Source: Bogoriella caseilytica (GTDB lineage: Bacteria > Actinomycetota > Actinomycetes > Actinomycetales > Actinomycetaceae). Taken from it: a stretch of 64,000 nt of DNA. The stretch is from assembly GCF_003752405.1 (NCBI RefSeq), contig NZ_RKHK01000001.1, positions 868,001 to 932,000 of the forward strand, given 5' to 3'. This document shows, piece by piece, positions 1-8,149 of this stretch. Position numbers and translations under genes: made by a program. Position 1 is the stretch's first letter; every line of letters starts with the position of its first letter. The notes beneath the pieces were generated by a model that saw only the letters and a program-made list of their open reading frames with translations, had not been told where the DNA came from and ran no database searches.

Positions 1-1074
1 CTCCGCGTACTCCTCGGCCACGCGGGGGTTCGGCGGGACGCCCATGGTCAGGCCCACGGTCTGCTGCATCTCGGCATTGGAGGTGCAGAAGTGCAGCACA
101 TGGCCGGCGAGTTCGGCCTGCTCATCGCTGACGCCCTGGTAGATGGCCATGCGCGGGAAGTAGAGGTACTGGTGTCCCTCGGTGGCATCGGAGGCGATCG
201 GGAGGTTCTTGAGCCGGAACTCGTAATCCGGGTACATCGCGGCGTCGTTGACGATGTGGTTCGAGTTGCCGAACCACATCAGGGTCTGACTCCCGACGTC
301 GGTCCAGCTGGGCTGGACGCCGTCCTGCTCGCTGATCGAGGTGGTGGCCCCGGCCTCGCGCAGGTTCTCCCACCACTCGATCCACGCCTCGAGGCCTTCC
401 TGGCTGAAGCCCATCCGGCCGTCCTCGGTCCACAGCTGCTCACCGTGCTGGCGCAGCCAGCCTTCGAAGCCCAGGTCGACGTGCGCGTTGTACGGCAGGG
501 CGCGGCGGCCCTCGGCGTTGTTGTTCGTGTAGTCAATCGCGAACTCCGACAGCCAGTTCCAGTCCCAGTCGTCCGGGATCTCGACGCCGTCCTCCTGCGC
601 GAAGGTGTGGTTGTAACGCACCACCGGCACGAAGATGCCGAAGGGCATGGTGTTGTGCTCGCCGTCGAGCTGGAAGTCCTCGATGTCCTGGTCGGAGTAG
701 TCCGAGAGGTCCAGGGAGGAGATATCGTCCAGCGGTCGGTAGAGATCGTTCGCGTAGTACGTCATCACCTGCGGGGCCGGGACCCAGAAGATGTCGGCCA
801 CGTTGCCGGCCGCCATCTGCGTGGTCATCCGTTCCTGGAAGGCGCCGTAGTCGGCGAACTCCACGTTGATGTTGATGTCCTCGTACTGCTCTTCCATGAG
901 CGCGAAGGCGTTGTCGTAGTCCGCCCGCCGCTCGTCGTTGCCCCAGAAGGCGTAGCGCAGGGATCCGGCGGCGGTGTTCCGGCCACCCCCGAGGCCGCCG
1001 CAGCTGGCCAGGACGCCGGCGCCCGCCATCGCGCCGGCAATGGTGAACAGGTTCCGTCGGCTTAGGTCACGCAT
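1..1074 (-). CDS. ABC transporter sugar-binding lipoprotein (partial, C-terminus beyond left edge)
   Basis: Extracellular solute-binding protein of the family-1 (carbohydrate) type; 358 codons are visible and the frame is still open at the window edge. The N-terminus is MRDLSRRNLF, a twin-arginine-like SRRNLF, followed by a hydrophobic stretch and a lipobox LASC with the lipidated Cys at residue 25, so the mature protein should be anchored outside the membrane. The body (SLRYAFWGNDERR near residue 39) has the usual start of a family-1 lobe, followed by aromatic-rich sugar-binding segments. It is the last visible gene of a leftward run that begins at about 6.23 kb; permeases would be expected beyond the edge. 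The 92-bp gap upstream holds a candidate operator. The family is clear; the substrate is unknown. Confidence 0.9.
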   Translation of the reverse strand, partial: MRDLSRRNLFTIAGAMAGAGVLASCGGLGGGRNTAAGSLRYAFWGNDERRADYDNAFALMEEQYEDININVEFADYGAFQERMTTQMAAGNVADIFWVPAPQVMTYYANDLYRPLDDISSLDLSDYSDQDIEDFQLDGEHNTMPFGIFVPVVRYNHTFAQEDGVEIPDDWDWNWLSEFAIDYTNNNAEGRRALPYNAHVDLGFEGWLRQHGEQLWTEDGRMGFSQEGLEAWIEWWENLREAGATTSISEQDGVQPSWTDVGSQTLMWFGNSNHIVNDAAMYPDYEFRLKNLPIASDATEGHQYLYFPRMAIYQGVSDEQAELAGHVLHFCTSNAEMQQTVGLTMGVPPNPRVAEEYAE

Positions 1075-1142
1075 CGTGATGCTCCCGTCGTTGGAAGGTA
1101 CTGGTCATCCTCGACCAGTGCGGTTCTAGCTTGGCCGTACCC

Positions 1143-1156
1143 AGATTGTCTGTCAA
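1143..1156. promoter_or_regulatory. Candidate GntR operator upstream of the binding-protein gene
   Basis: AGATTGTCTGT at 1143-1153 recurs exactly, inverted, at 7141-7151 in front of the GntR gene. The overlapping TTGTCTGTCAA (1146-1156) is an imperfect palindrome resembling the TNGTNNNACNA pattern known for FCD-type GntR proteins. It lies about 70 bp upstream of the lipoprotein start. Operator function is inferred. Confidence 0.45.
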
Positions 1157-1166
1157 GAATGCACGT

Positions 1167-3161
1167 CTACTTGTTATGCCACTGTGTCTCCAGCACCTCG
1201 AAGAGGCCGAGGGGCGGGGTCTGGATCTCCAGCACGCCGTCCTGCCAGGACCAGGCCAGCTCGGCGTCGCTCACGCGAGCCCGGACGGAGGCAGGCTCCT
1301 GCTCCGCCGGGATCCGCACCCGGCCCGCCGCGAGGGGCACCGGGCGGAGGAAACGCTGCGGTGCATCCCCGGAGCGGTTCAGCAGGTGCAGCACGTCCGC
1401 GTGCGGGGTGCGGCCCAGCACGAACTGCACCTGCTCGGGCAGGTCGGTCTCGACCTGCAGCGGCACCCGCGCCAGGCCGAGGATCTTGTCCACCCAGGCG
1501 TCGCGCACCCGCGACAAGCCCAGCTCGCGGTAGACGAGGCCGGGCCGCCACGGGAGCACGGCGAGTTGCCCGGGCCCGACGTCGCGACTGATCCACCCCG
1601 GGTGGCTGGTGGCCTCGTGCCCATGGCACTTCTCCGGCGGGCCGTAGAGCGCGCGACCGAGCACGTGCCAATCCGTCTCGACGCCCTCAGCAGGCTCGAG
1701 CACCTCGAAGCCACCGACCACGGGGGTGAAGTCACCCTCCGGCTCACCGACGGCCAGGTGCAGCGAGCGCACGGCTTCCTCGGTGCGGTAGGTGGCCCGG
1801 TGTTCGGCCAGAGCCGTGCCCCCCCCGAGCTGGAGGACGCCGTCCTGCCAGGCGGAATCCCCGGAGGCCACCACGGCACCCCCCGCGGCCAGCACGCGCT
1901 CCAGGGCCGCCACCTCCTCTGCCGCCAGTGCGCCCAGGTCGGGCAGGATCACTAAGGCGTAGCGATCGGCCTCGAGGGAGCCGAGCTGGTCCTGACGCAG
2001 GACGTCGAAAGGCACGTGACGCTCAAGGAGGCTGAGGTAGCTGCCGCGGAACTCGGACTGGCGCGCCGCGGCAGTAGCCGGTTCAGGCCGGGAACCGCGC
2101 ACCAGAGCCACACGCGCCGCGGAGACCAGCCCGGCATAGAGGTCCTCGTGGTCGCGATGAAAGCGGGTGACCTCGCCACCGGCCTCCAGCGCCCGGAAAG
2201 GGCTGTCGGCCGGAGTGCCCATGATGTACGTCGAGGGCTGGGCACCGTGGGCGATCGCCTGCAGCAGGAACTGGGCGAAGTGGTTCGGGTCCTCCCCCGC
2301 CCAGCGATAGGGCATGTCCACGAAGCCCACCGCATTCACGAACACCGGCCGGTCCGCCTCACCGGAGCGCGCGGCACTGACCATCTCTGCGGTGTGGTGG
2401 TGCCACAGCGGGCGCCCGACGGCGTTGTTCGCCTCGTGAAAGGTGATATCGCCCCGATCGCCCTGGATGTAGGCGGCCCCGCTGTTCAGCGCGCGGATGT
2501 GCTCGCGCATGCGCTGTTGCAGCTCACCGAGCACCTGGTCGGTGAAGGCCTGCCACGTGCGGTAGCCGGGCGAATCCGGACCGCTGGGATGCGGCACGCC
2601 GGGCGCGAAGGCCCGGAAGCCCACCAGGCAGGACTCACAGTGGCACACACCCCAGTAGGTGCGGGAGTAGTCGAACTCGTTGAAGGACATCCAGTTGAAG
2701 AAGAAGCCGCCGAGGTCGTACCGCTGCAGCACCTCGGCGACCACGTCGAACATGCGGTGCTGGTAGTAGTCCCCACTGGGACACACGCTGCGGTAGCCGT
2801 TGTAGATCTGCGGTGAGCCCTCGGGTGAGACGAAGCACCACTCCGGGTGTTCCTCGGCGCGCCGGGCGTCGATCTTGGAGAAGTCCATGCGCCCCAGCAC
2901 CCGGATGCCGCGCCGCGCGGCGGCGGTGACCGCGTCGCCGATCAGGTCCCCGGAGCCGCGTTCGGCCAGGGCGGGGTTCACGGTCTGGCTCGAGAGCCGG
3001 CTGGGGTAGTTCGCGACGATGCCGCCCACGCTGAGCAGCCAGGTGTCCGCGCCGTAGGCCTCGATGGCGTCCAGCACGGCCTCGACGTCCAGACCGGCAT
3101 CGATCTCACGCAGGTTGGTCTGGAAGGTGCGGAAAGGGTTGTACCACCACGCCTGGTTCAT
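1167..3161 (-). CDS. Putative glycoside hydrolase, GHL6/GH42-like
   Basis: 664 residues, apparently cytoplasmic (no signal peptide). The first ~330 residues look like a TIM-barrel of the hypothetical glycosyl hydrolase 6 (GHL6) type, with NPFRTFQTNLREID, a GRMDFSK strand and FFFNWMSFNEFDYS, followed by a CHCESC cysteine cluster near residue 180 that is typical of this group. Residues ~360-450 (VILPDLGALAAEEVAALE, GGAVVASGDS) resemble the beta-galactosidase trimerisation (GH42 middle) domain, and a beta-rich C-terminus follows. The start overlaps the stop of the dehydrogenase upstream by 4 bp (ATGA), indicating translational coupling. A paralogue lies at 4097-6232. The natural substrate cannot be read from the sequence; a fucosidase- or galactosidase-like role is possible but not shown. 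Confidence 0.72.
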   Translation of the reverse strand: MNQAWWYNPFRTFQTNLREIDAGLDVEAVLDAIEAYGADTWLLSVGGIVANYPSRLSSQTVNPALAERGSGDLIGDAVTAAARRGIRVLGRMDFSKIDARRAEEHPEWCFVSPEGSPQIYNGYRSVCPSGDYYQHRMFDVVAEVLQRYDLGGFFFNWMSFNEFDYSRTYWGVCHCESCLVGFRAFAPGVPHPSGPDSPGYRTWQAFTDQVLGELQQRMREHIRALNSGAAYIQGDRGDITFHEANNAVGRPLWHHHTAEMVSAARSGEADRPVFVNAVGFVDMPYRWAGEDPNHFAQFLLQAIAHGAQPSTYIMGTPADSPFRALEAGGEVTRFHRDHEDLYAGLVSAARVALVRGSRPEPATAAARQSEFRGSYLSLLERHVPFDVLRQDQLGSLEADRYALVILPDLGALAAEEVAALERVLAAGGAVVASGDSAWQDGVLQLGGGTALAEHRATYRTEEAVRSLHLAVGEPEGDFTPVVGGFEVLEPAEGVETDWHVLGRALYGPPEKCHGHEATSHPGWISRDVGPGQLAVLPWRPGLVYRELGLSRVRDAWVDKILGLARVPLQVETDLPEQVQFVLGRTPHADVLHLLNRSGDAPQRFLRPVPLAAGRVRIPAEQEPASVRARVSDAELAWSWQDGVLEIQTPPLGLFEVLETQWHNK

Positions 3162-4024
3162 GTGAACTCGCCGCCGATGAGGCGGAAGAGGGCGGAGTGG
3201 TCCTGTTCGGCCAGGTCGTGGGCCAGCGCGGTATCCATCTGCCCGGTGACCGCCTCGGTGCCCGGCAGCGTCACCCCGTGGTGCTCGGCCGCCGCGAGCG
3301 CGAGCCCGAGGTCTTTGCGGTGCAGGCGCATCCGGAAGCCGGGTTCGAAGTGGCGCTCGACCATCCGCTGGCCGTGCAGGTCCAGGATCCGTGAGGAGGC
3401 GAACCCCCCGGAGAGCGCCTCGCGCACCCGGGCGGCGTCAATGCCGGAGGCCTCGGCGAGCGCGAGCCCCTCGGCCACGGCCTCGATGGTCAAGCCGACG
3501 ATCACCTGATTGACCACCTTGGTGGCCTGCCCGGCGCCGGCCTCACCCATGTGGGTGATGGTCTTGCCCATGACCTCCAGCAGCGGCATGGCGCGGGAGA
3601 CCGCCTCCTCGCTGCCGCCCACGAACACGGTCAGCGCGCCGTCGCGGGCACCGACCTCACCGCCGGAGACCGGTGCATCCACGTAGCCGCCGCCGCGCTC
3701 GGCCACCTCGGCTGCCAGTTCCGCGGTCGCCACCGGCGAGATCGAACTCATGTCGATGACCAGGGAGCCGGGCTGCAGGCCGGCGAGCACTCCGGACTCG
3801 CCACGGAGCACCTGCTCGACGTCGGGCGTATCCGGCAGCATCAGGATGACGACCTCGGCGCCCTCGGCCACCTCCTGGGGTGAGGCCGCCGCGGTGGCTC
3901 CTTCGTCGATCAGGATCTGGGAGCGTTCCTTGACGCGGTGCACCACCAGGGTGTGGCCGGCGCGGATGAGGTTGAGGGCCATGGGCGTGCCCATGACGCC
4001 CAGTCCGATGAATCCGATGCGCAT
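3158..4024 (-). CDS. NAD(P)-dependent beta-hydroxyacid dehydrogenase, tartronate semialdehyde reductase-like
   Basis: 288 residues, the usual length for the 3-hydroxyisobutyrate dehydrogenase / GarR-GlxR family. The Rossmann motif GFIGLGVMG is at residues 4-12, the family substrate-binding segment DAPVSGGEVGARDGALTVF at 116-134, and the catalytic lysine is K169 in GAGQATKVVNQ. GAGGAGGA-type Shine-Dalgarno sequence (GAGGAGG) sits just before the ATG at 4024. It is co-transcribed with the two GHL6-like genes. The hydroxypyruvate isomerase across the divergent promoter makes tartronate semialdehyde the best candidate substrate, since isomerase plus reductase would convert hydroxypyruvate to D-glycerate. 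Other 3-hydroxyacids cannot be excluded. Confidence 0.82.
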   Translation of the reverse strand: MRIGFIGLGVMGTPMALNLIRAGHTLVVHRVKERSQILIDEGATAAASPQEVAEGAEVVILMLPDTPDVEQVLRGESGVLAGLQPGSLVIDMSSISPVATAELAAEVAERGGGYVDAPVSGGEVGARDGALTVFVGGSEEAVSRAMPLLEVMGKTITHMGEAGAGQATKVVNQVIVGLTIEAVAEGLALAEASGIDAARVREALSGGFASSRILDLHGQRMVERHFEPGFRMRLHRKDLGLALAAAEHHGVTLPGTEAVTGQMDTALAHDLAEQDHSALFRLIGGEFT

Positions 4025-4096
4025 ATGTCCTCCTCGTTCGTGCCGCCGGTCGTGGCAGCGTGTGTTCGTCGGCGCCTCCCGGCGCGGGGGCGGCCT

Positions 4097-6232
4097 TCAG
4101 TTCGCGGCGGTCCAGGTGAAGTGGATGACCTCCAGGCGCTCAATGTCGTCGATAGTCACCCGCGCCCGGCTTCCCTCGACGCGAACCGGCACCTCGTGGT
4201 CGGCCACCACCCGGGTTGCGCGCACGTCGCTGACCCCGAGTGGGAGCTCGATGCTGACCTCCTGTGCGGTCAGCGGGATGAGTTCGTGCTGCTGACCGCG
4301 CATGGCCATCGGATTGGTCAGGTTCACCACCGTCACGGCGAGCTCGTTCCTGCCCTCATGCACCGCGAGGTCGATCAGTCCGCGACCGCTCACCTCGACC
4401 CGCGCCCGATGACCGGCTGCCCAGCGCACGACGTTGGCGATGAGCCGGCCGTGGTCGGACTGCAGTGCGTCCCAGTAGATCTCCCCGATGTTGCCGGCCA
4501 GGTAGACCGTGCGTCCGCCCGAGAGGTGCTCGCGGGTGACCACTGCGGGCAGCGTCTCGCCGGGCCGGGGGTAGACCTCCTCCATGGGCAAGTCGGGGTA
4601 GTCGGGAACGAAGCGCAGGACGACGTCGGCGCCTTCGTCCGCGGCCACGTCCACGACCTTGCTTCCCGCCACGATGCGTTGCGCTCCCTCGTAGCCGCGG
4701 GTGATCTCGTGCTTGGACTCGAGAGTCATGTACTTGTTCTTCAGCGGGCCGCGTACCTCGCCGGCGAGCCGGACCCCGAGCAGGCCACCCAGCGCCAGCT
4801 CGGGCTCAGCGCCCGAGGTGTCCAGGCCGGCGTCGAAGGCCGCGACCACGCTGCCCCCGTGTGCCACGAACTCCTCGATGACGGCGATCTGCGCTGCGGG
4901 CAGACCAGCGCCCGAGGGCAGGATCAGCGCCCGCACGCCCTCGAGGCGGTCCAGGCTCAGCGCCTCTGCAGCGAGGTACTCGAAAGGAATGCGCGCTTCG
5001 ATCAGTGCCTGATAGAAGCCGTTCTCATGCGCGGCGGCGTCCGGGCCGTAGGAGGAGGGCGCCGCCGGGTGGGCGCTGACCGCCAATCCGCGCACGTCGA
5101 GGAGCACCACCTCAGCGGTGTGCTGCAGATTCTCCAGCACGGGTTCGCAGCGTTCGTGCAGGCCGAAGGCCTCCACGATGGGCTCGACCCAGCGGGTGTC
5201 GAAGGAATCCGCCTTGAACTTGGTGAACCAGGGGCGGGCGCCGTGCGCGAAGCCGTCGACGATCAGGCTCACGGTCTCGTGCGGGTCGGCCACCGAGTCC
5301 TTCCACCGCAGGGCATTGTCCTCCGGCCCGACCGAGGTGATGAGAGCAACGGGGCGATCGGGGTAGAGGCCACGGGCTCGCTTGGCGATCTGCCCCGGTA
5401 CCCAGGAGGCCTCCAGGCCGGAGCGACCCTGTTTGTCCACGAAGAACATCGGGTAGCGGTCATCGACGAGTTCGCGCACGAGGTCCCGGGTGAGCTGGGC
5501 CCCGCGGTTGGGAATGAAACGCACGTGCGGCTTGACCGCACGCACGGCGTCGTCCCACAGCACCACGAGTTCGCTGAGCTGGCGGCTGCGCCAGGCCGGG
5601 TAGCGCTCCCAGGCCGGGTCCTCGGGATCGTCCTGACGGGGCAGGTGCAGGCCGGTGTCGGCGTGGAAACGCTGATCGGCGGCCGGGGAGTAGGAGATTG
5701 CTCCGTGCCCTTCCCAGCGGTTGGCGAAGATCGCATCGACGTCGTACTTCTCCACGATCTCCACGGCGATGTCCGTGACGAACTCGCGGTGGTAGCTGGT
5801 GAAGGGGTCGGTCAGCCAAAGCCCCGGCATGGAAGCGTGCGGTACGGGGTTGCCCTCGACGTCGCGCGCCAGCCATTCCGGCCGCTGCTGGGCCACGTCA
5901 TCGTGGATGGCGTGCGGGTCGACCCGCGCCATGACGTGCATGCCGAGTGCGCGTGCACCGTCCACCAGCGCGCCGAAGGGATCGGTATCGCCCAGGTGCA
6001 CGCTGCGGCGGTGGTGCGGGATCGCGGTGGGGTAGAAGGCCATGTAGCCGCCGGCACTGAGGCACAGGGCGTTGGACTGCGAGCGCTGCATGACATCGAT
6101 CCAGAAGTCGACGTCGAAGGTGGCCGGATCATCATCCGTGAAGGTCAGCTGCGTCCACCGCGTCGCGCTGCGAAACCAGTCCTGGGTCCGGAGGGCTCCT
6201 GGCACCTCGGGACGGGCATCCGTGGAAGTCAC
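4097..6232 (-). CDS. Putative glycoside hydrolase, GHL6/GH42-like (second paralogue)
   Basis: 711 residues from the GTG at 6232, which is preceded by GGAG with a short 4-nt spacing. An in-frame ATG at 6280 would add 16 residues (MMYMSACLT...) but would place coding sequence across the divergent promoter. The architecture matches the 664-residue neighbour: a barrel with WFRSATRWTQLTFTDDDP, GMHVMARVDPHAIHDD and DVDAIFANRWEGHG, then a trimerisation-like Rossmann domain (ALILPSGAGLPAAQI) and a beta-rich C-terminus (IERLEVIHFTW). It has no signal peptide, so it would act on imported glycosides. It is the first gene of the leftward operon, 72 bp from the dehydrogenase. Family assignment is by motif resemblance only. 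Confidence 0.72.
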   Translation of the reverse strand: MTSTDARPEVPGALRTQDWFRSATRWTQLTFTDDDPATFDVDFWIDVMQRSQSNALCLSAGGYMAFYPTAIPHHRRSVHLGDTDPFGALVDGARALGMHVMARVDPHAIHDDVAQQRPEWLARDVEGNPVPHASMPGLWLTDPFTSYHREFVTDIAVEIVEKYDVDAIFANRWEGHGAISYSPAADQRFHADTGLHLPRQDDPEDPAWERYPAWRSRQLSELVVLWDDAVRAVKPHVRFIPNRGAQLTRDLVRELVDDRYPMFFVDKQGRSGLEASWVPGQIAKRARGLYPDRPVALITSVGPEDNALRWKDSVADPHETVSLIVDGFAHGARPWFTKFKADSFDTRWVEPIVEAFGLHERCEPVLENLQHTAEVVLLDVRGLAVSAHPAAPSSYGPDAAAHENGFYQALIEARIPFEYLAAEALSLDRLEGVRALILPSGAGLPAAQIAVIEEFVAHGGSVVAAFDAGLDTSGAEPELALGGLLGVRLAGEVRGPLKNKYMTLESKHEITRGYEGAQRIVAGSKVVDVAADEGADVVLRFVPDYPDLPMEEVYPRPGETLPAVVTREHLSGGRTVYLAGNIGEIYWDALQSDHGRLIANVVRWAAGHRARVEVSGRGLIDLAVHEGRNELAVTVVNLTNPMAMRGQQHELIPLTAQEVSIELPLGVSDVRATRVVADHEVPVRVEGSRARVTIDDIERLEVIHFTWTAAN

Positions 6233-6252
6233 GGGGCTCCTATCGTCGTTGA

Positions 6253-6263
6253 TTGTTAGACAT
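6253..6263. promoter_or_regulatory. Candidate GntR operator in the divergent glycosidase/hyi promoter
   Basis: TTGTTAGACAT has TGT/ACA arms around TAG and shares GATTGTNNGNCA with the 1143 site. It sits between the leftward GTG at 6232 and the rightward ATG at 6301, where a single bound regulator could control both directions. A second inverted pair, ACATG/CATGT (6260-6264 and 6269-6273), overlaps it. Role inferred. Confidence 0.4.
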
Positions 6264-6300
6264 GCTGACATGTACATCACAGTCGTGGCAAGCTGGTGCC

Positions 6301-7116
6301 ATGCGATGGAATGACTACGAGGTCAGCGCGAACGTGTCCCTTCTCTTCTCCGAGCTGCCCTACGAGCAGCGCTTCCAGGCCGCCGCCGACGCCGGCTTCA
6401 CCGTCGTGGAGAGCTGGTGGCCCTTTGCCGAGGCCCACCCCGGGGTGGACCAGCTGGACGAACTCAGCGCCACGATCGCCGCCGCGGGCGTGCGGCTGAC
6501 CGGGCTGAACTTCTTCGCCGGCAACATGGCCGCGGGCGAGCGCGGCGTCGCCTGCCGCCCGGAACGTGCGCACGAGCTGGACGCCGGCACCGAGGCGCTC
6601 GTGCATCTCGCGCGCGCCACGGGCTGCCGGGGGTTCAACCTGCTCTACGGCCAGCCCGATGAGGGCGCCGAACTGGAGAGTTGGCGCGCCACCGCCGTGG
6701 CCGCCTACCGCCGCGCCGCTGAGGCCGTGGCCGAGCTGGGTGGCGCCGTGCTGGTCGAACCGCTCGCGCGCGGACTCAATGGCACCTACCCGCTGCACTC
6801 CCACCACGACGTCTTCGACCTGATCGGCGAGGTGGACTCACCCCATCTCACGCTGTTGCTGGACACCTTCCACCTCGGGCGCAACGACGTCGACGTCGTC
6901 CAGGCCATTCACGAGGCCCAAGGCCGCATCGGGCACGTCCAACTCGCCGACATCCCGGACCGCGGGGAGCCGGGCTCCGGCACCCTGGACTGGCGCGCCA
7001 TCGGCAGTGCTCTGGGCGAGAGCGGCTATGCCGGCTCGGTGGCCGCGGAATACAAGCCCACGCAGGAGACCGCGCGGACACTCTCGTGGCTCACCCCCAC
7101 TGCGCCGCGAAACTGA
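6301..7116 (+). CDS. hyi: Hydroxypyruvate isomerase-family TIM barrel
   Basis: 271 residues from the ATG at 6301, whose N-terminus (MRWNDYEVSANVSLLF) aligns with the start of E. coli Hyi; an upstream in-frame start would run into the operator region. Family marks: AGNMAAGERGVACRP (73-87), the metal ligands E153 (LVEP), D188 (LLDTFH), Q214 (HVQLAD) and E250 (AEYKP), and DRGEPGSGTLDW (220-231). The family isomerises hydroxypyruvate to tartronate semialdehyde, which fits the reductase gene in the divergent operon. Related sugar-phosphate isomerases share the fold, but the AGERG and RGEPG segments favour Hyi. No strong Shine-Dalgarno sequence is visible. Confidence 0.82.
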   Translation: MRWNDYEVSANVSLLFSELPYEQRFQAAADAGFTVVESWWPFAEAHPGVDQLDELSATIAAAGVRLTGLNFFAGNMAAGERGVACRPERAHELDAGTEALVHLARATGCRGFNLLYGQPDEGAELESWRATAVAAYRRAAEAVAELGGAVLVEPLARGLNGTYPLHSHHDVFDLIGEVDSPHLTLLLDTFHLGRNDVDVVQAIHEAQGRIGHVQLADIPDRGEPGSGTLDWRAIGSALGESGYAGSVAAEYKPTQETARTLSWLTPTAPRN

Positions 7117-7138
7117 CATGATGTCTATCGAAACTGCG

Positions 7139-7151
7139 AAACAGACAATCT
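7139..7151. promoter_or_regulatory. Candidate GntR autoregulatory operator
   Basis: Contains ACAGACAATCT (7141-7151), the exact inverse of the 11-mer at 1143-1153, about 45 bp upstream of the GntR start. A perfect 5+1+5 palindrome GACATGATGTC (7115-7125) lies just upstream, overlapping the hyi stop codon. The placement suits autoregulation; inferred. Confidence 0.45.
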
Positions 7152-7193
7152 CCGGCGATTGACAGCCTCAGCGCCGGAAAGGAAGCCAGAGAG

Positions 7194-7874
7194 GTGCCGC
7201 CGACCGTGAGCCAATTCAAGCTCGGCCCAGCCTCGTTGACCGAAGCACTCTTCGAGTCCCTCCGGGCGCGCATCATCAATGGTGAGATCGCGCCGGGCGA
7301 GAAGGTCACCGAGCAGCGGGTCGCGAGTGAGTACGGGGTCGCTCGCCCCACCGCGAAGTCATGCCTCGAGCGGCTGACCAACATGGGGTTGCTGCGCCGA
7401 GCGGCGCACAAGTCCGCCATCGTCCCCCAGCTCGATGAGTCGGAGTTGAACGACCTGTTCTTCAGCCGCACCACCTTCGAACTCGCGGCCACCGCGCATC
7501 TGGCCCGGGCCCGGCTGGTCTCCCAGGAGATGGAACGCGCCCAGACCACCATGCGCCTGGCGGCCGAACGGCAGGACTTCGCCGAGCAGGTGCAGTCCGA
7601 CATCGCCTTCCACTGGGCACTGGTGCACGGTCTGCGGAGCGAACGATTGCGCCGCATGTACGAGATGATCTCGGGCGAGATTCACCTCACCATGGGGCAG
7701 TATGCCGCGCACCGCCGGACCACTCCCACCACGGTGGTGGCCGAGCACGACACGATCATGGCGGCCATCCTCGACGGCGATGAACCCGCGGCTTGCGAGG
7801 CTCTGGCTGAGCACCTCGACCGCGCGCGTGACCGAGTGCTCGCCCAGGTGCACGAGGCGGCAGAAGCGCACTGA
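7194..7874 (+). CDS. GntR-family transcriptional regulator, FCD (FadR C-terminal) subfamily
   Basis: 226 residues from a GTG at 7194; a second in-frame GTG at 7206 is a possible alternative. Residues ~14-78 form the GntR winged helix (LTEALFESLRARIINGEIAPG, VARPTAKSCLERLTNMGLL). The C-terminal all-helical FCD domain shows the usual metal or effector ligands: Asp in SDIAFHWALVHG, His in EHDTIMAAI and His in LAEHLDRARDRV. FCD regulators usually sense organic acids or sugar acids, which fits control of the surrounding glycosidase, hydroxypyruvate and lactonase genes. It follows hyi by 77 bp with a motif in between that probably serves as its own operator. Whether it represses or activates cannot be told. 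Confidence 0.9.
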   Translation: MPPTVSQFKLGPASLTEALFESLRARIINGEIAPGEKVTEQRVASEYGVARPTAKSCLERLTNMGLLRRAAHKSAIVPQLDESELNDLFFSRTTFELAATAHLARARLVSQEMERAQTTMRLAAERQDFAEQVQSDIAFHWALVHGLRSERLRRMYEMISGEIHLTMGQYAAHRRTTPTTVVAEHDTIMAAILDGDEPAACEALAEHLDRARDRVLAQVHEAAEAH

Positions 7875-7910
7875 CCTGCGCGGGTGGCGCGCCGGGTGGG
7901 TGGCGCGCGA

Positions 7911-8091
7911 GTGGGCGCCGCCCGGGTGGGCGCCGCCCCCTGCGTTTGTGGTCACTTCGCGCCGCTTTACACCGCTTTTCGGCCCTCAAAGCGGCTCCAA
8001 CTGACCACAAACGCGCGGGTGGTGCACGGGCGGGGAGTGGGTGGTGTGCGGGCGGGGAGTGAGTGGCGCGCGGGTGGTGTGCGGGTGGTGT
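7911..8091. repeat. Palindromic intergenic element A with flanking tandem repeats
   Basis: The core at 7942-8014 has perfect 13-bp outer arms GCGTTTGTGGTCA (7942-7954) and its complement (8002-8014), and nested perfect 8-bp inner arms GCCGCTTT (7961-7968) / AAAGCGGC (7988-7995). Immediately left is a 15-bp duplication (7911-7925, 7926-7940). Right are an 18-bp unit with 22-bp period (8027-8044, 8049-8066) and an 11-bp doublet GCGGGTGGTGT (8070-8091). The element fills the 275-bp gap between the GntR and SMP-30 genes. It is the same family as the copies at 57893 and 59116 (class I ends, GTGGTCA). Confidence 0.75.
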
Positions 8092-8149
8092 GCGCCGTGG
8101 GGCCGGGCTTGCGGCTGCAGCGGATCCTCACGCCTGAGAGGGTGAGCGC

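Noticed and set aside
3938-6259. 773-codon open frame on the + strand across the GHL6-like gene
   Set aside because: Shadow of the minus-strand gene; His/Val/Asp-rich with no recognisable motif.
7911-8091. Possible CRISPR array
   Set aside because: Repeats are short, adjacent and unequal, without unique spacers of constant length; no cas genes in the window.
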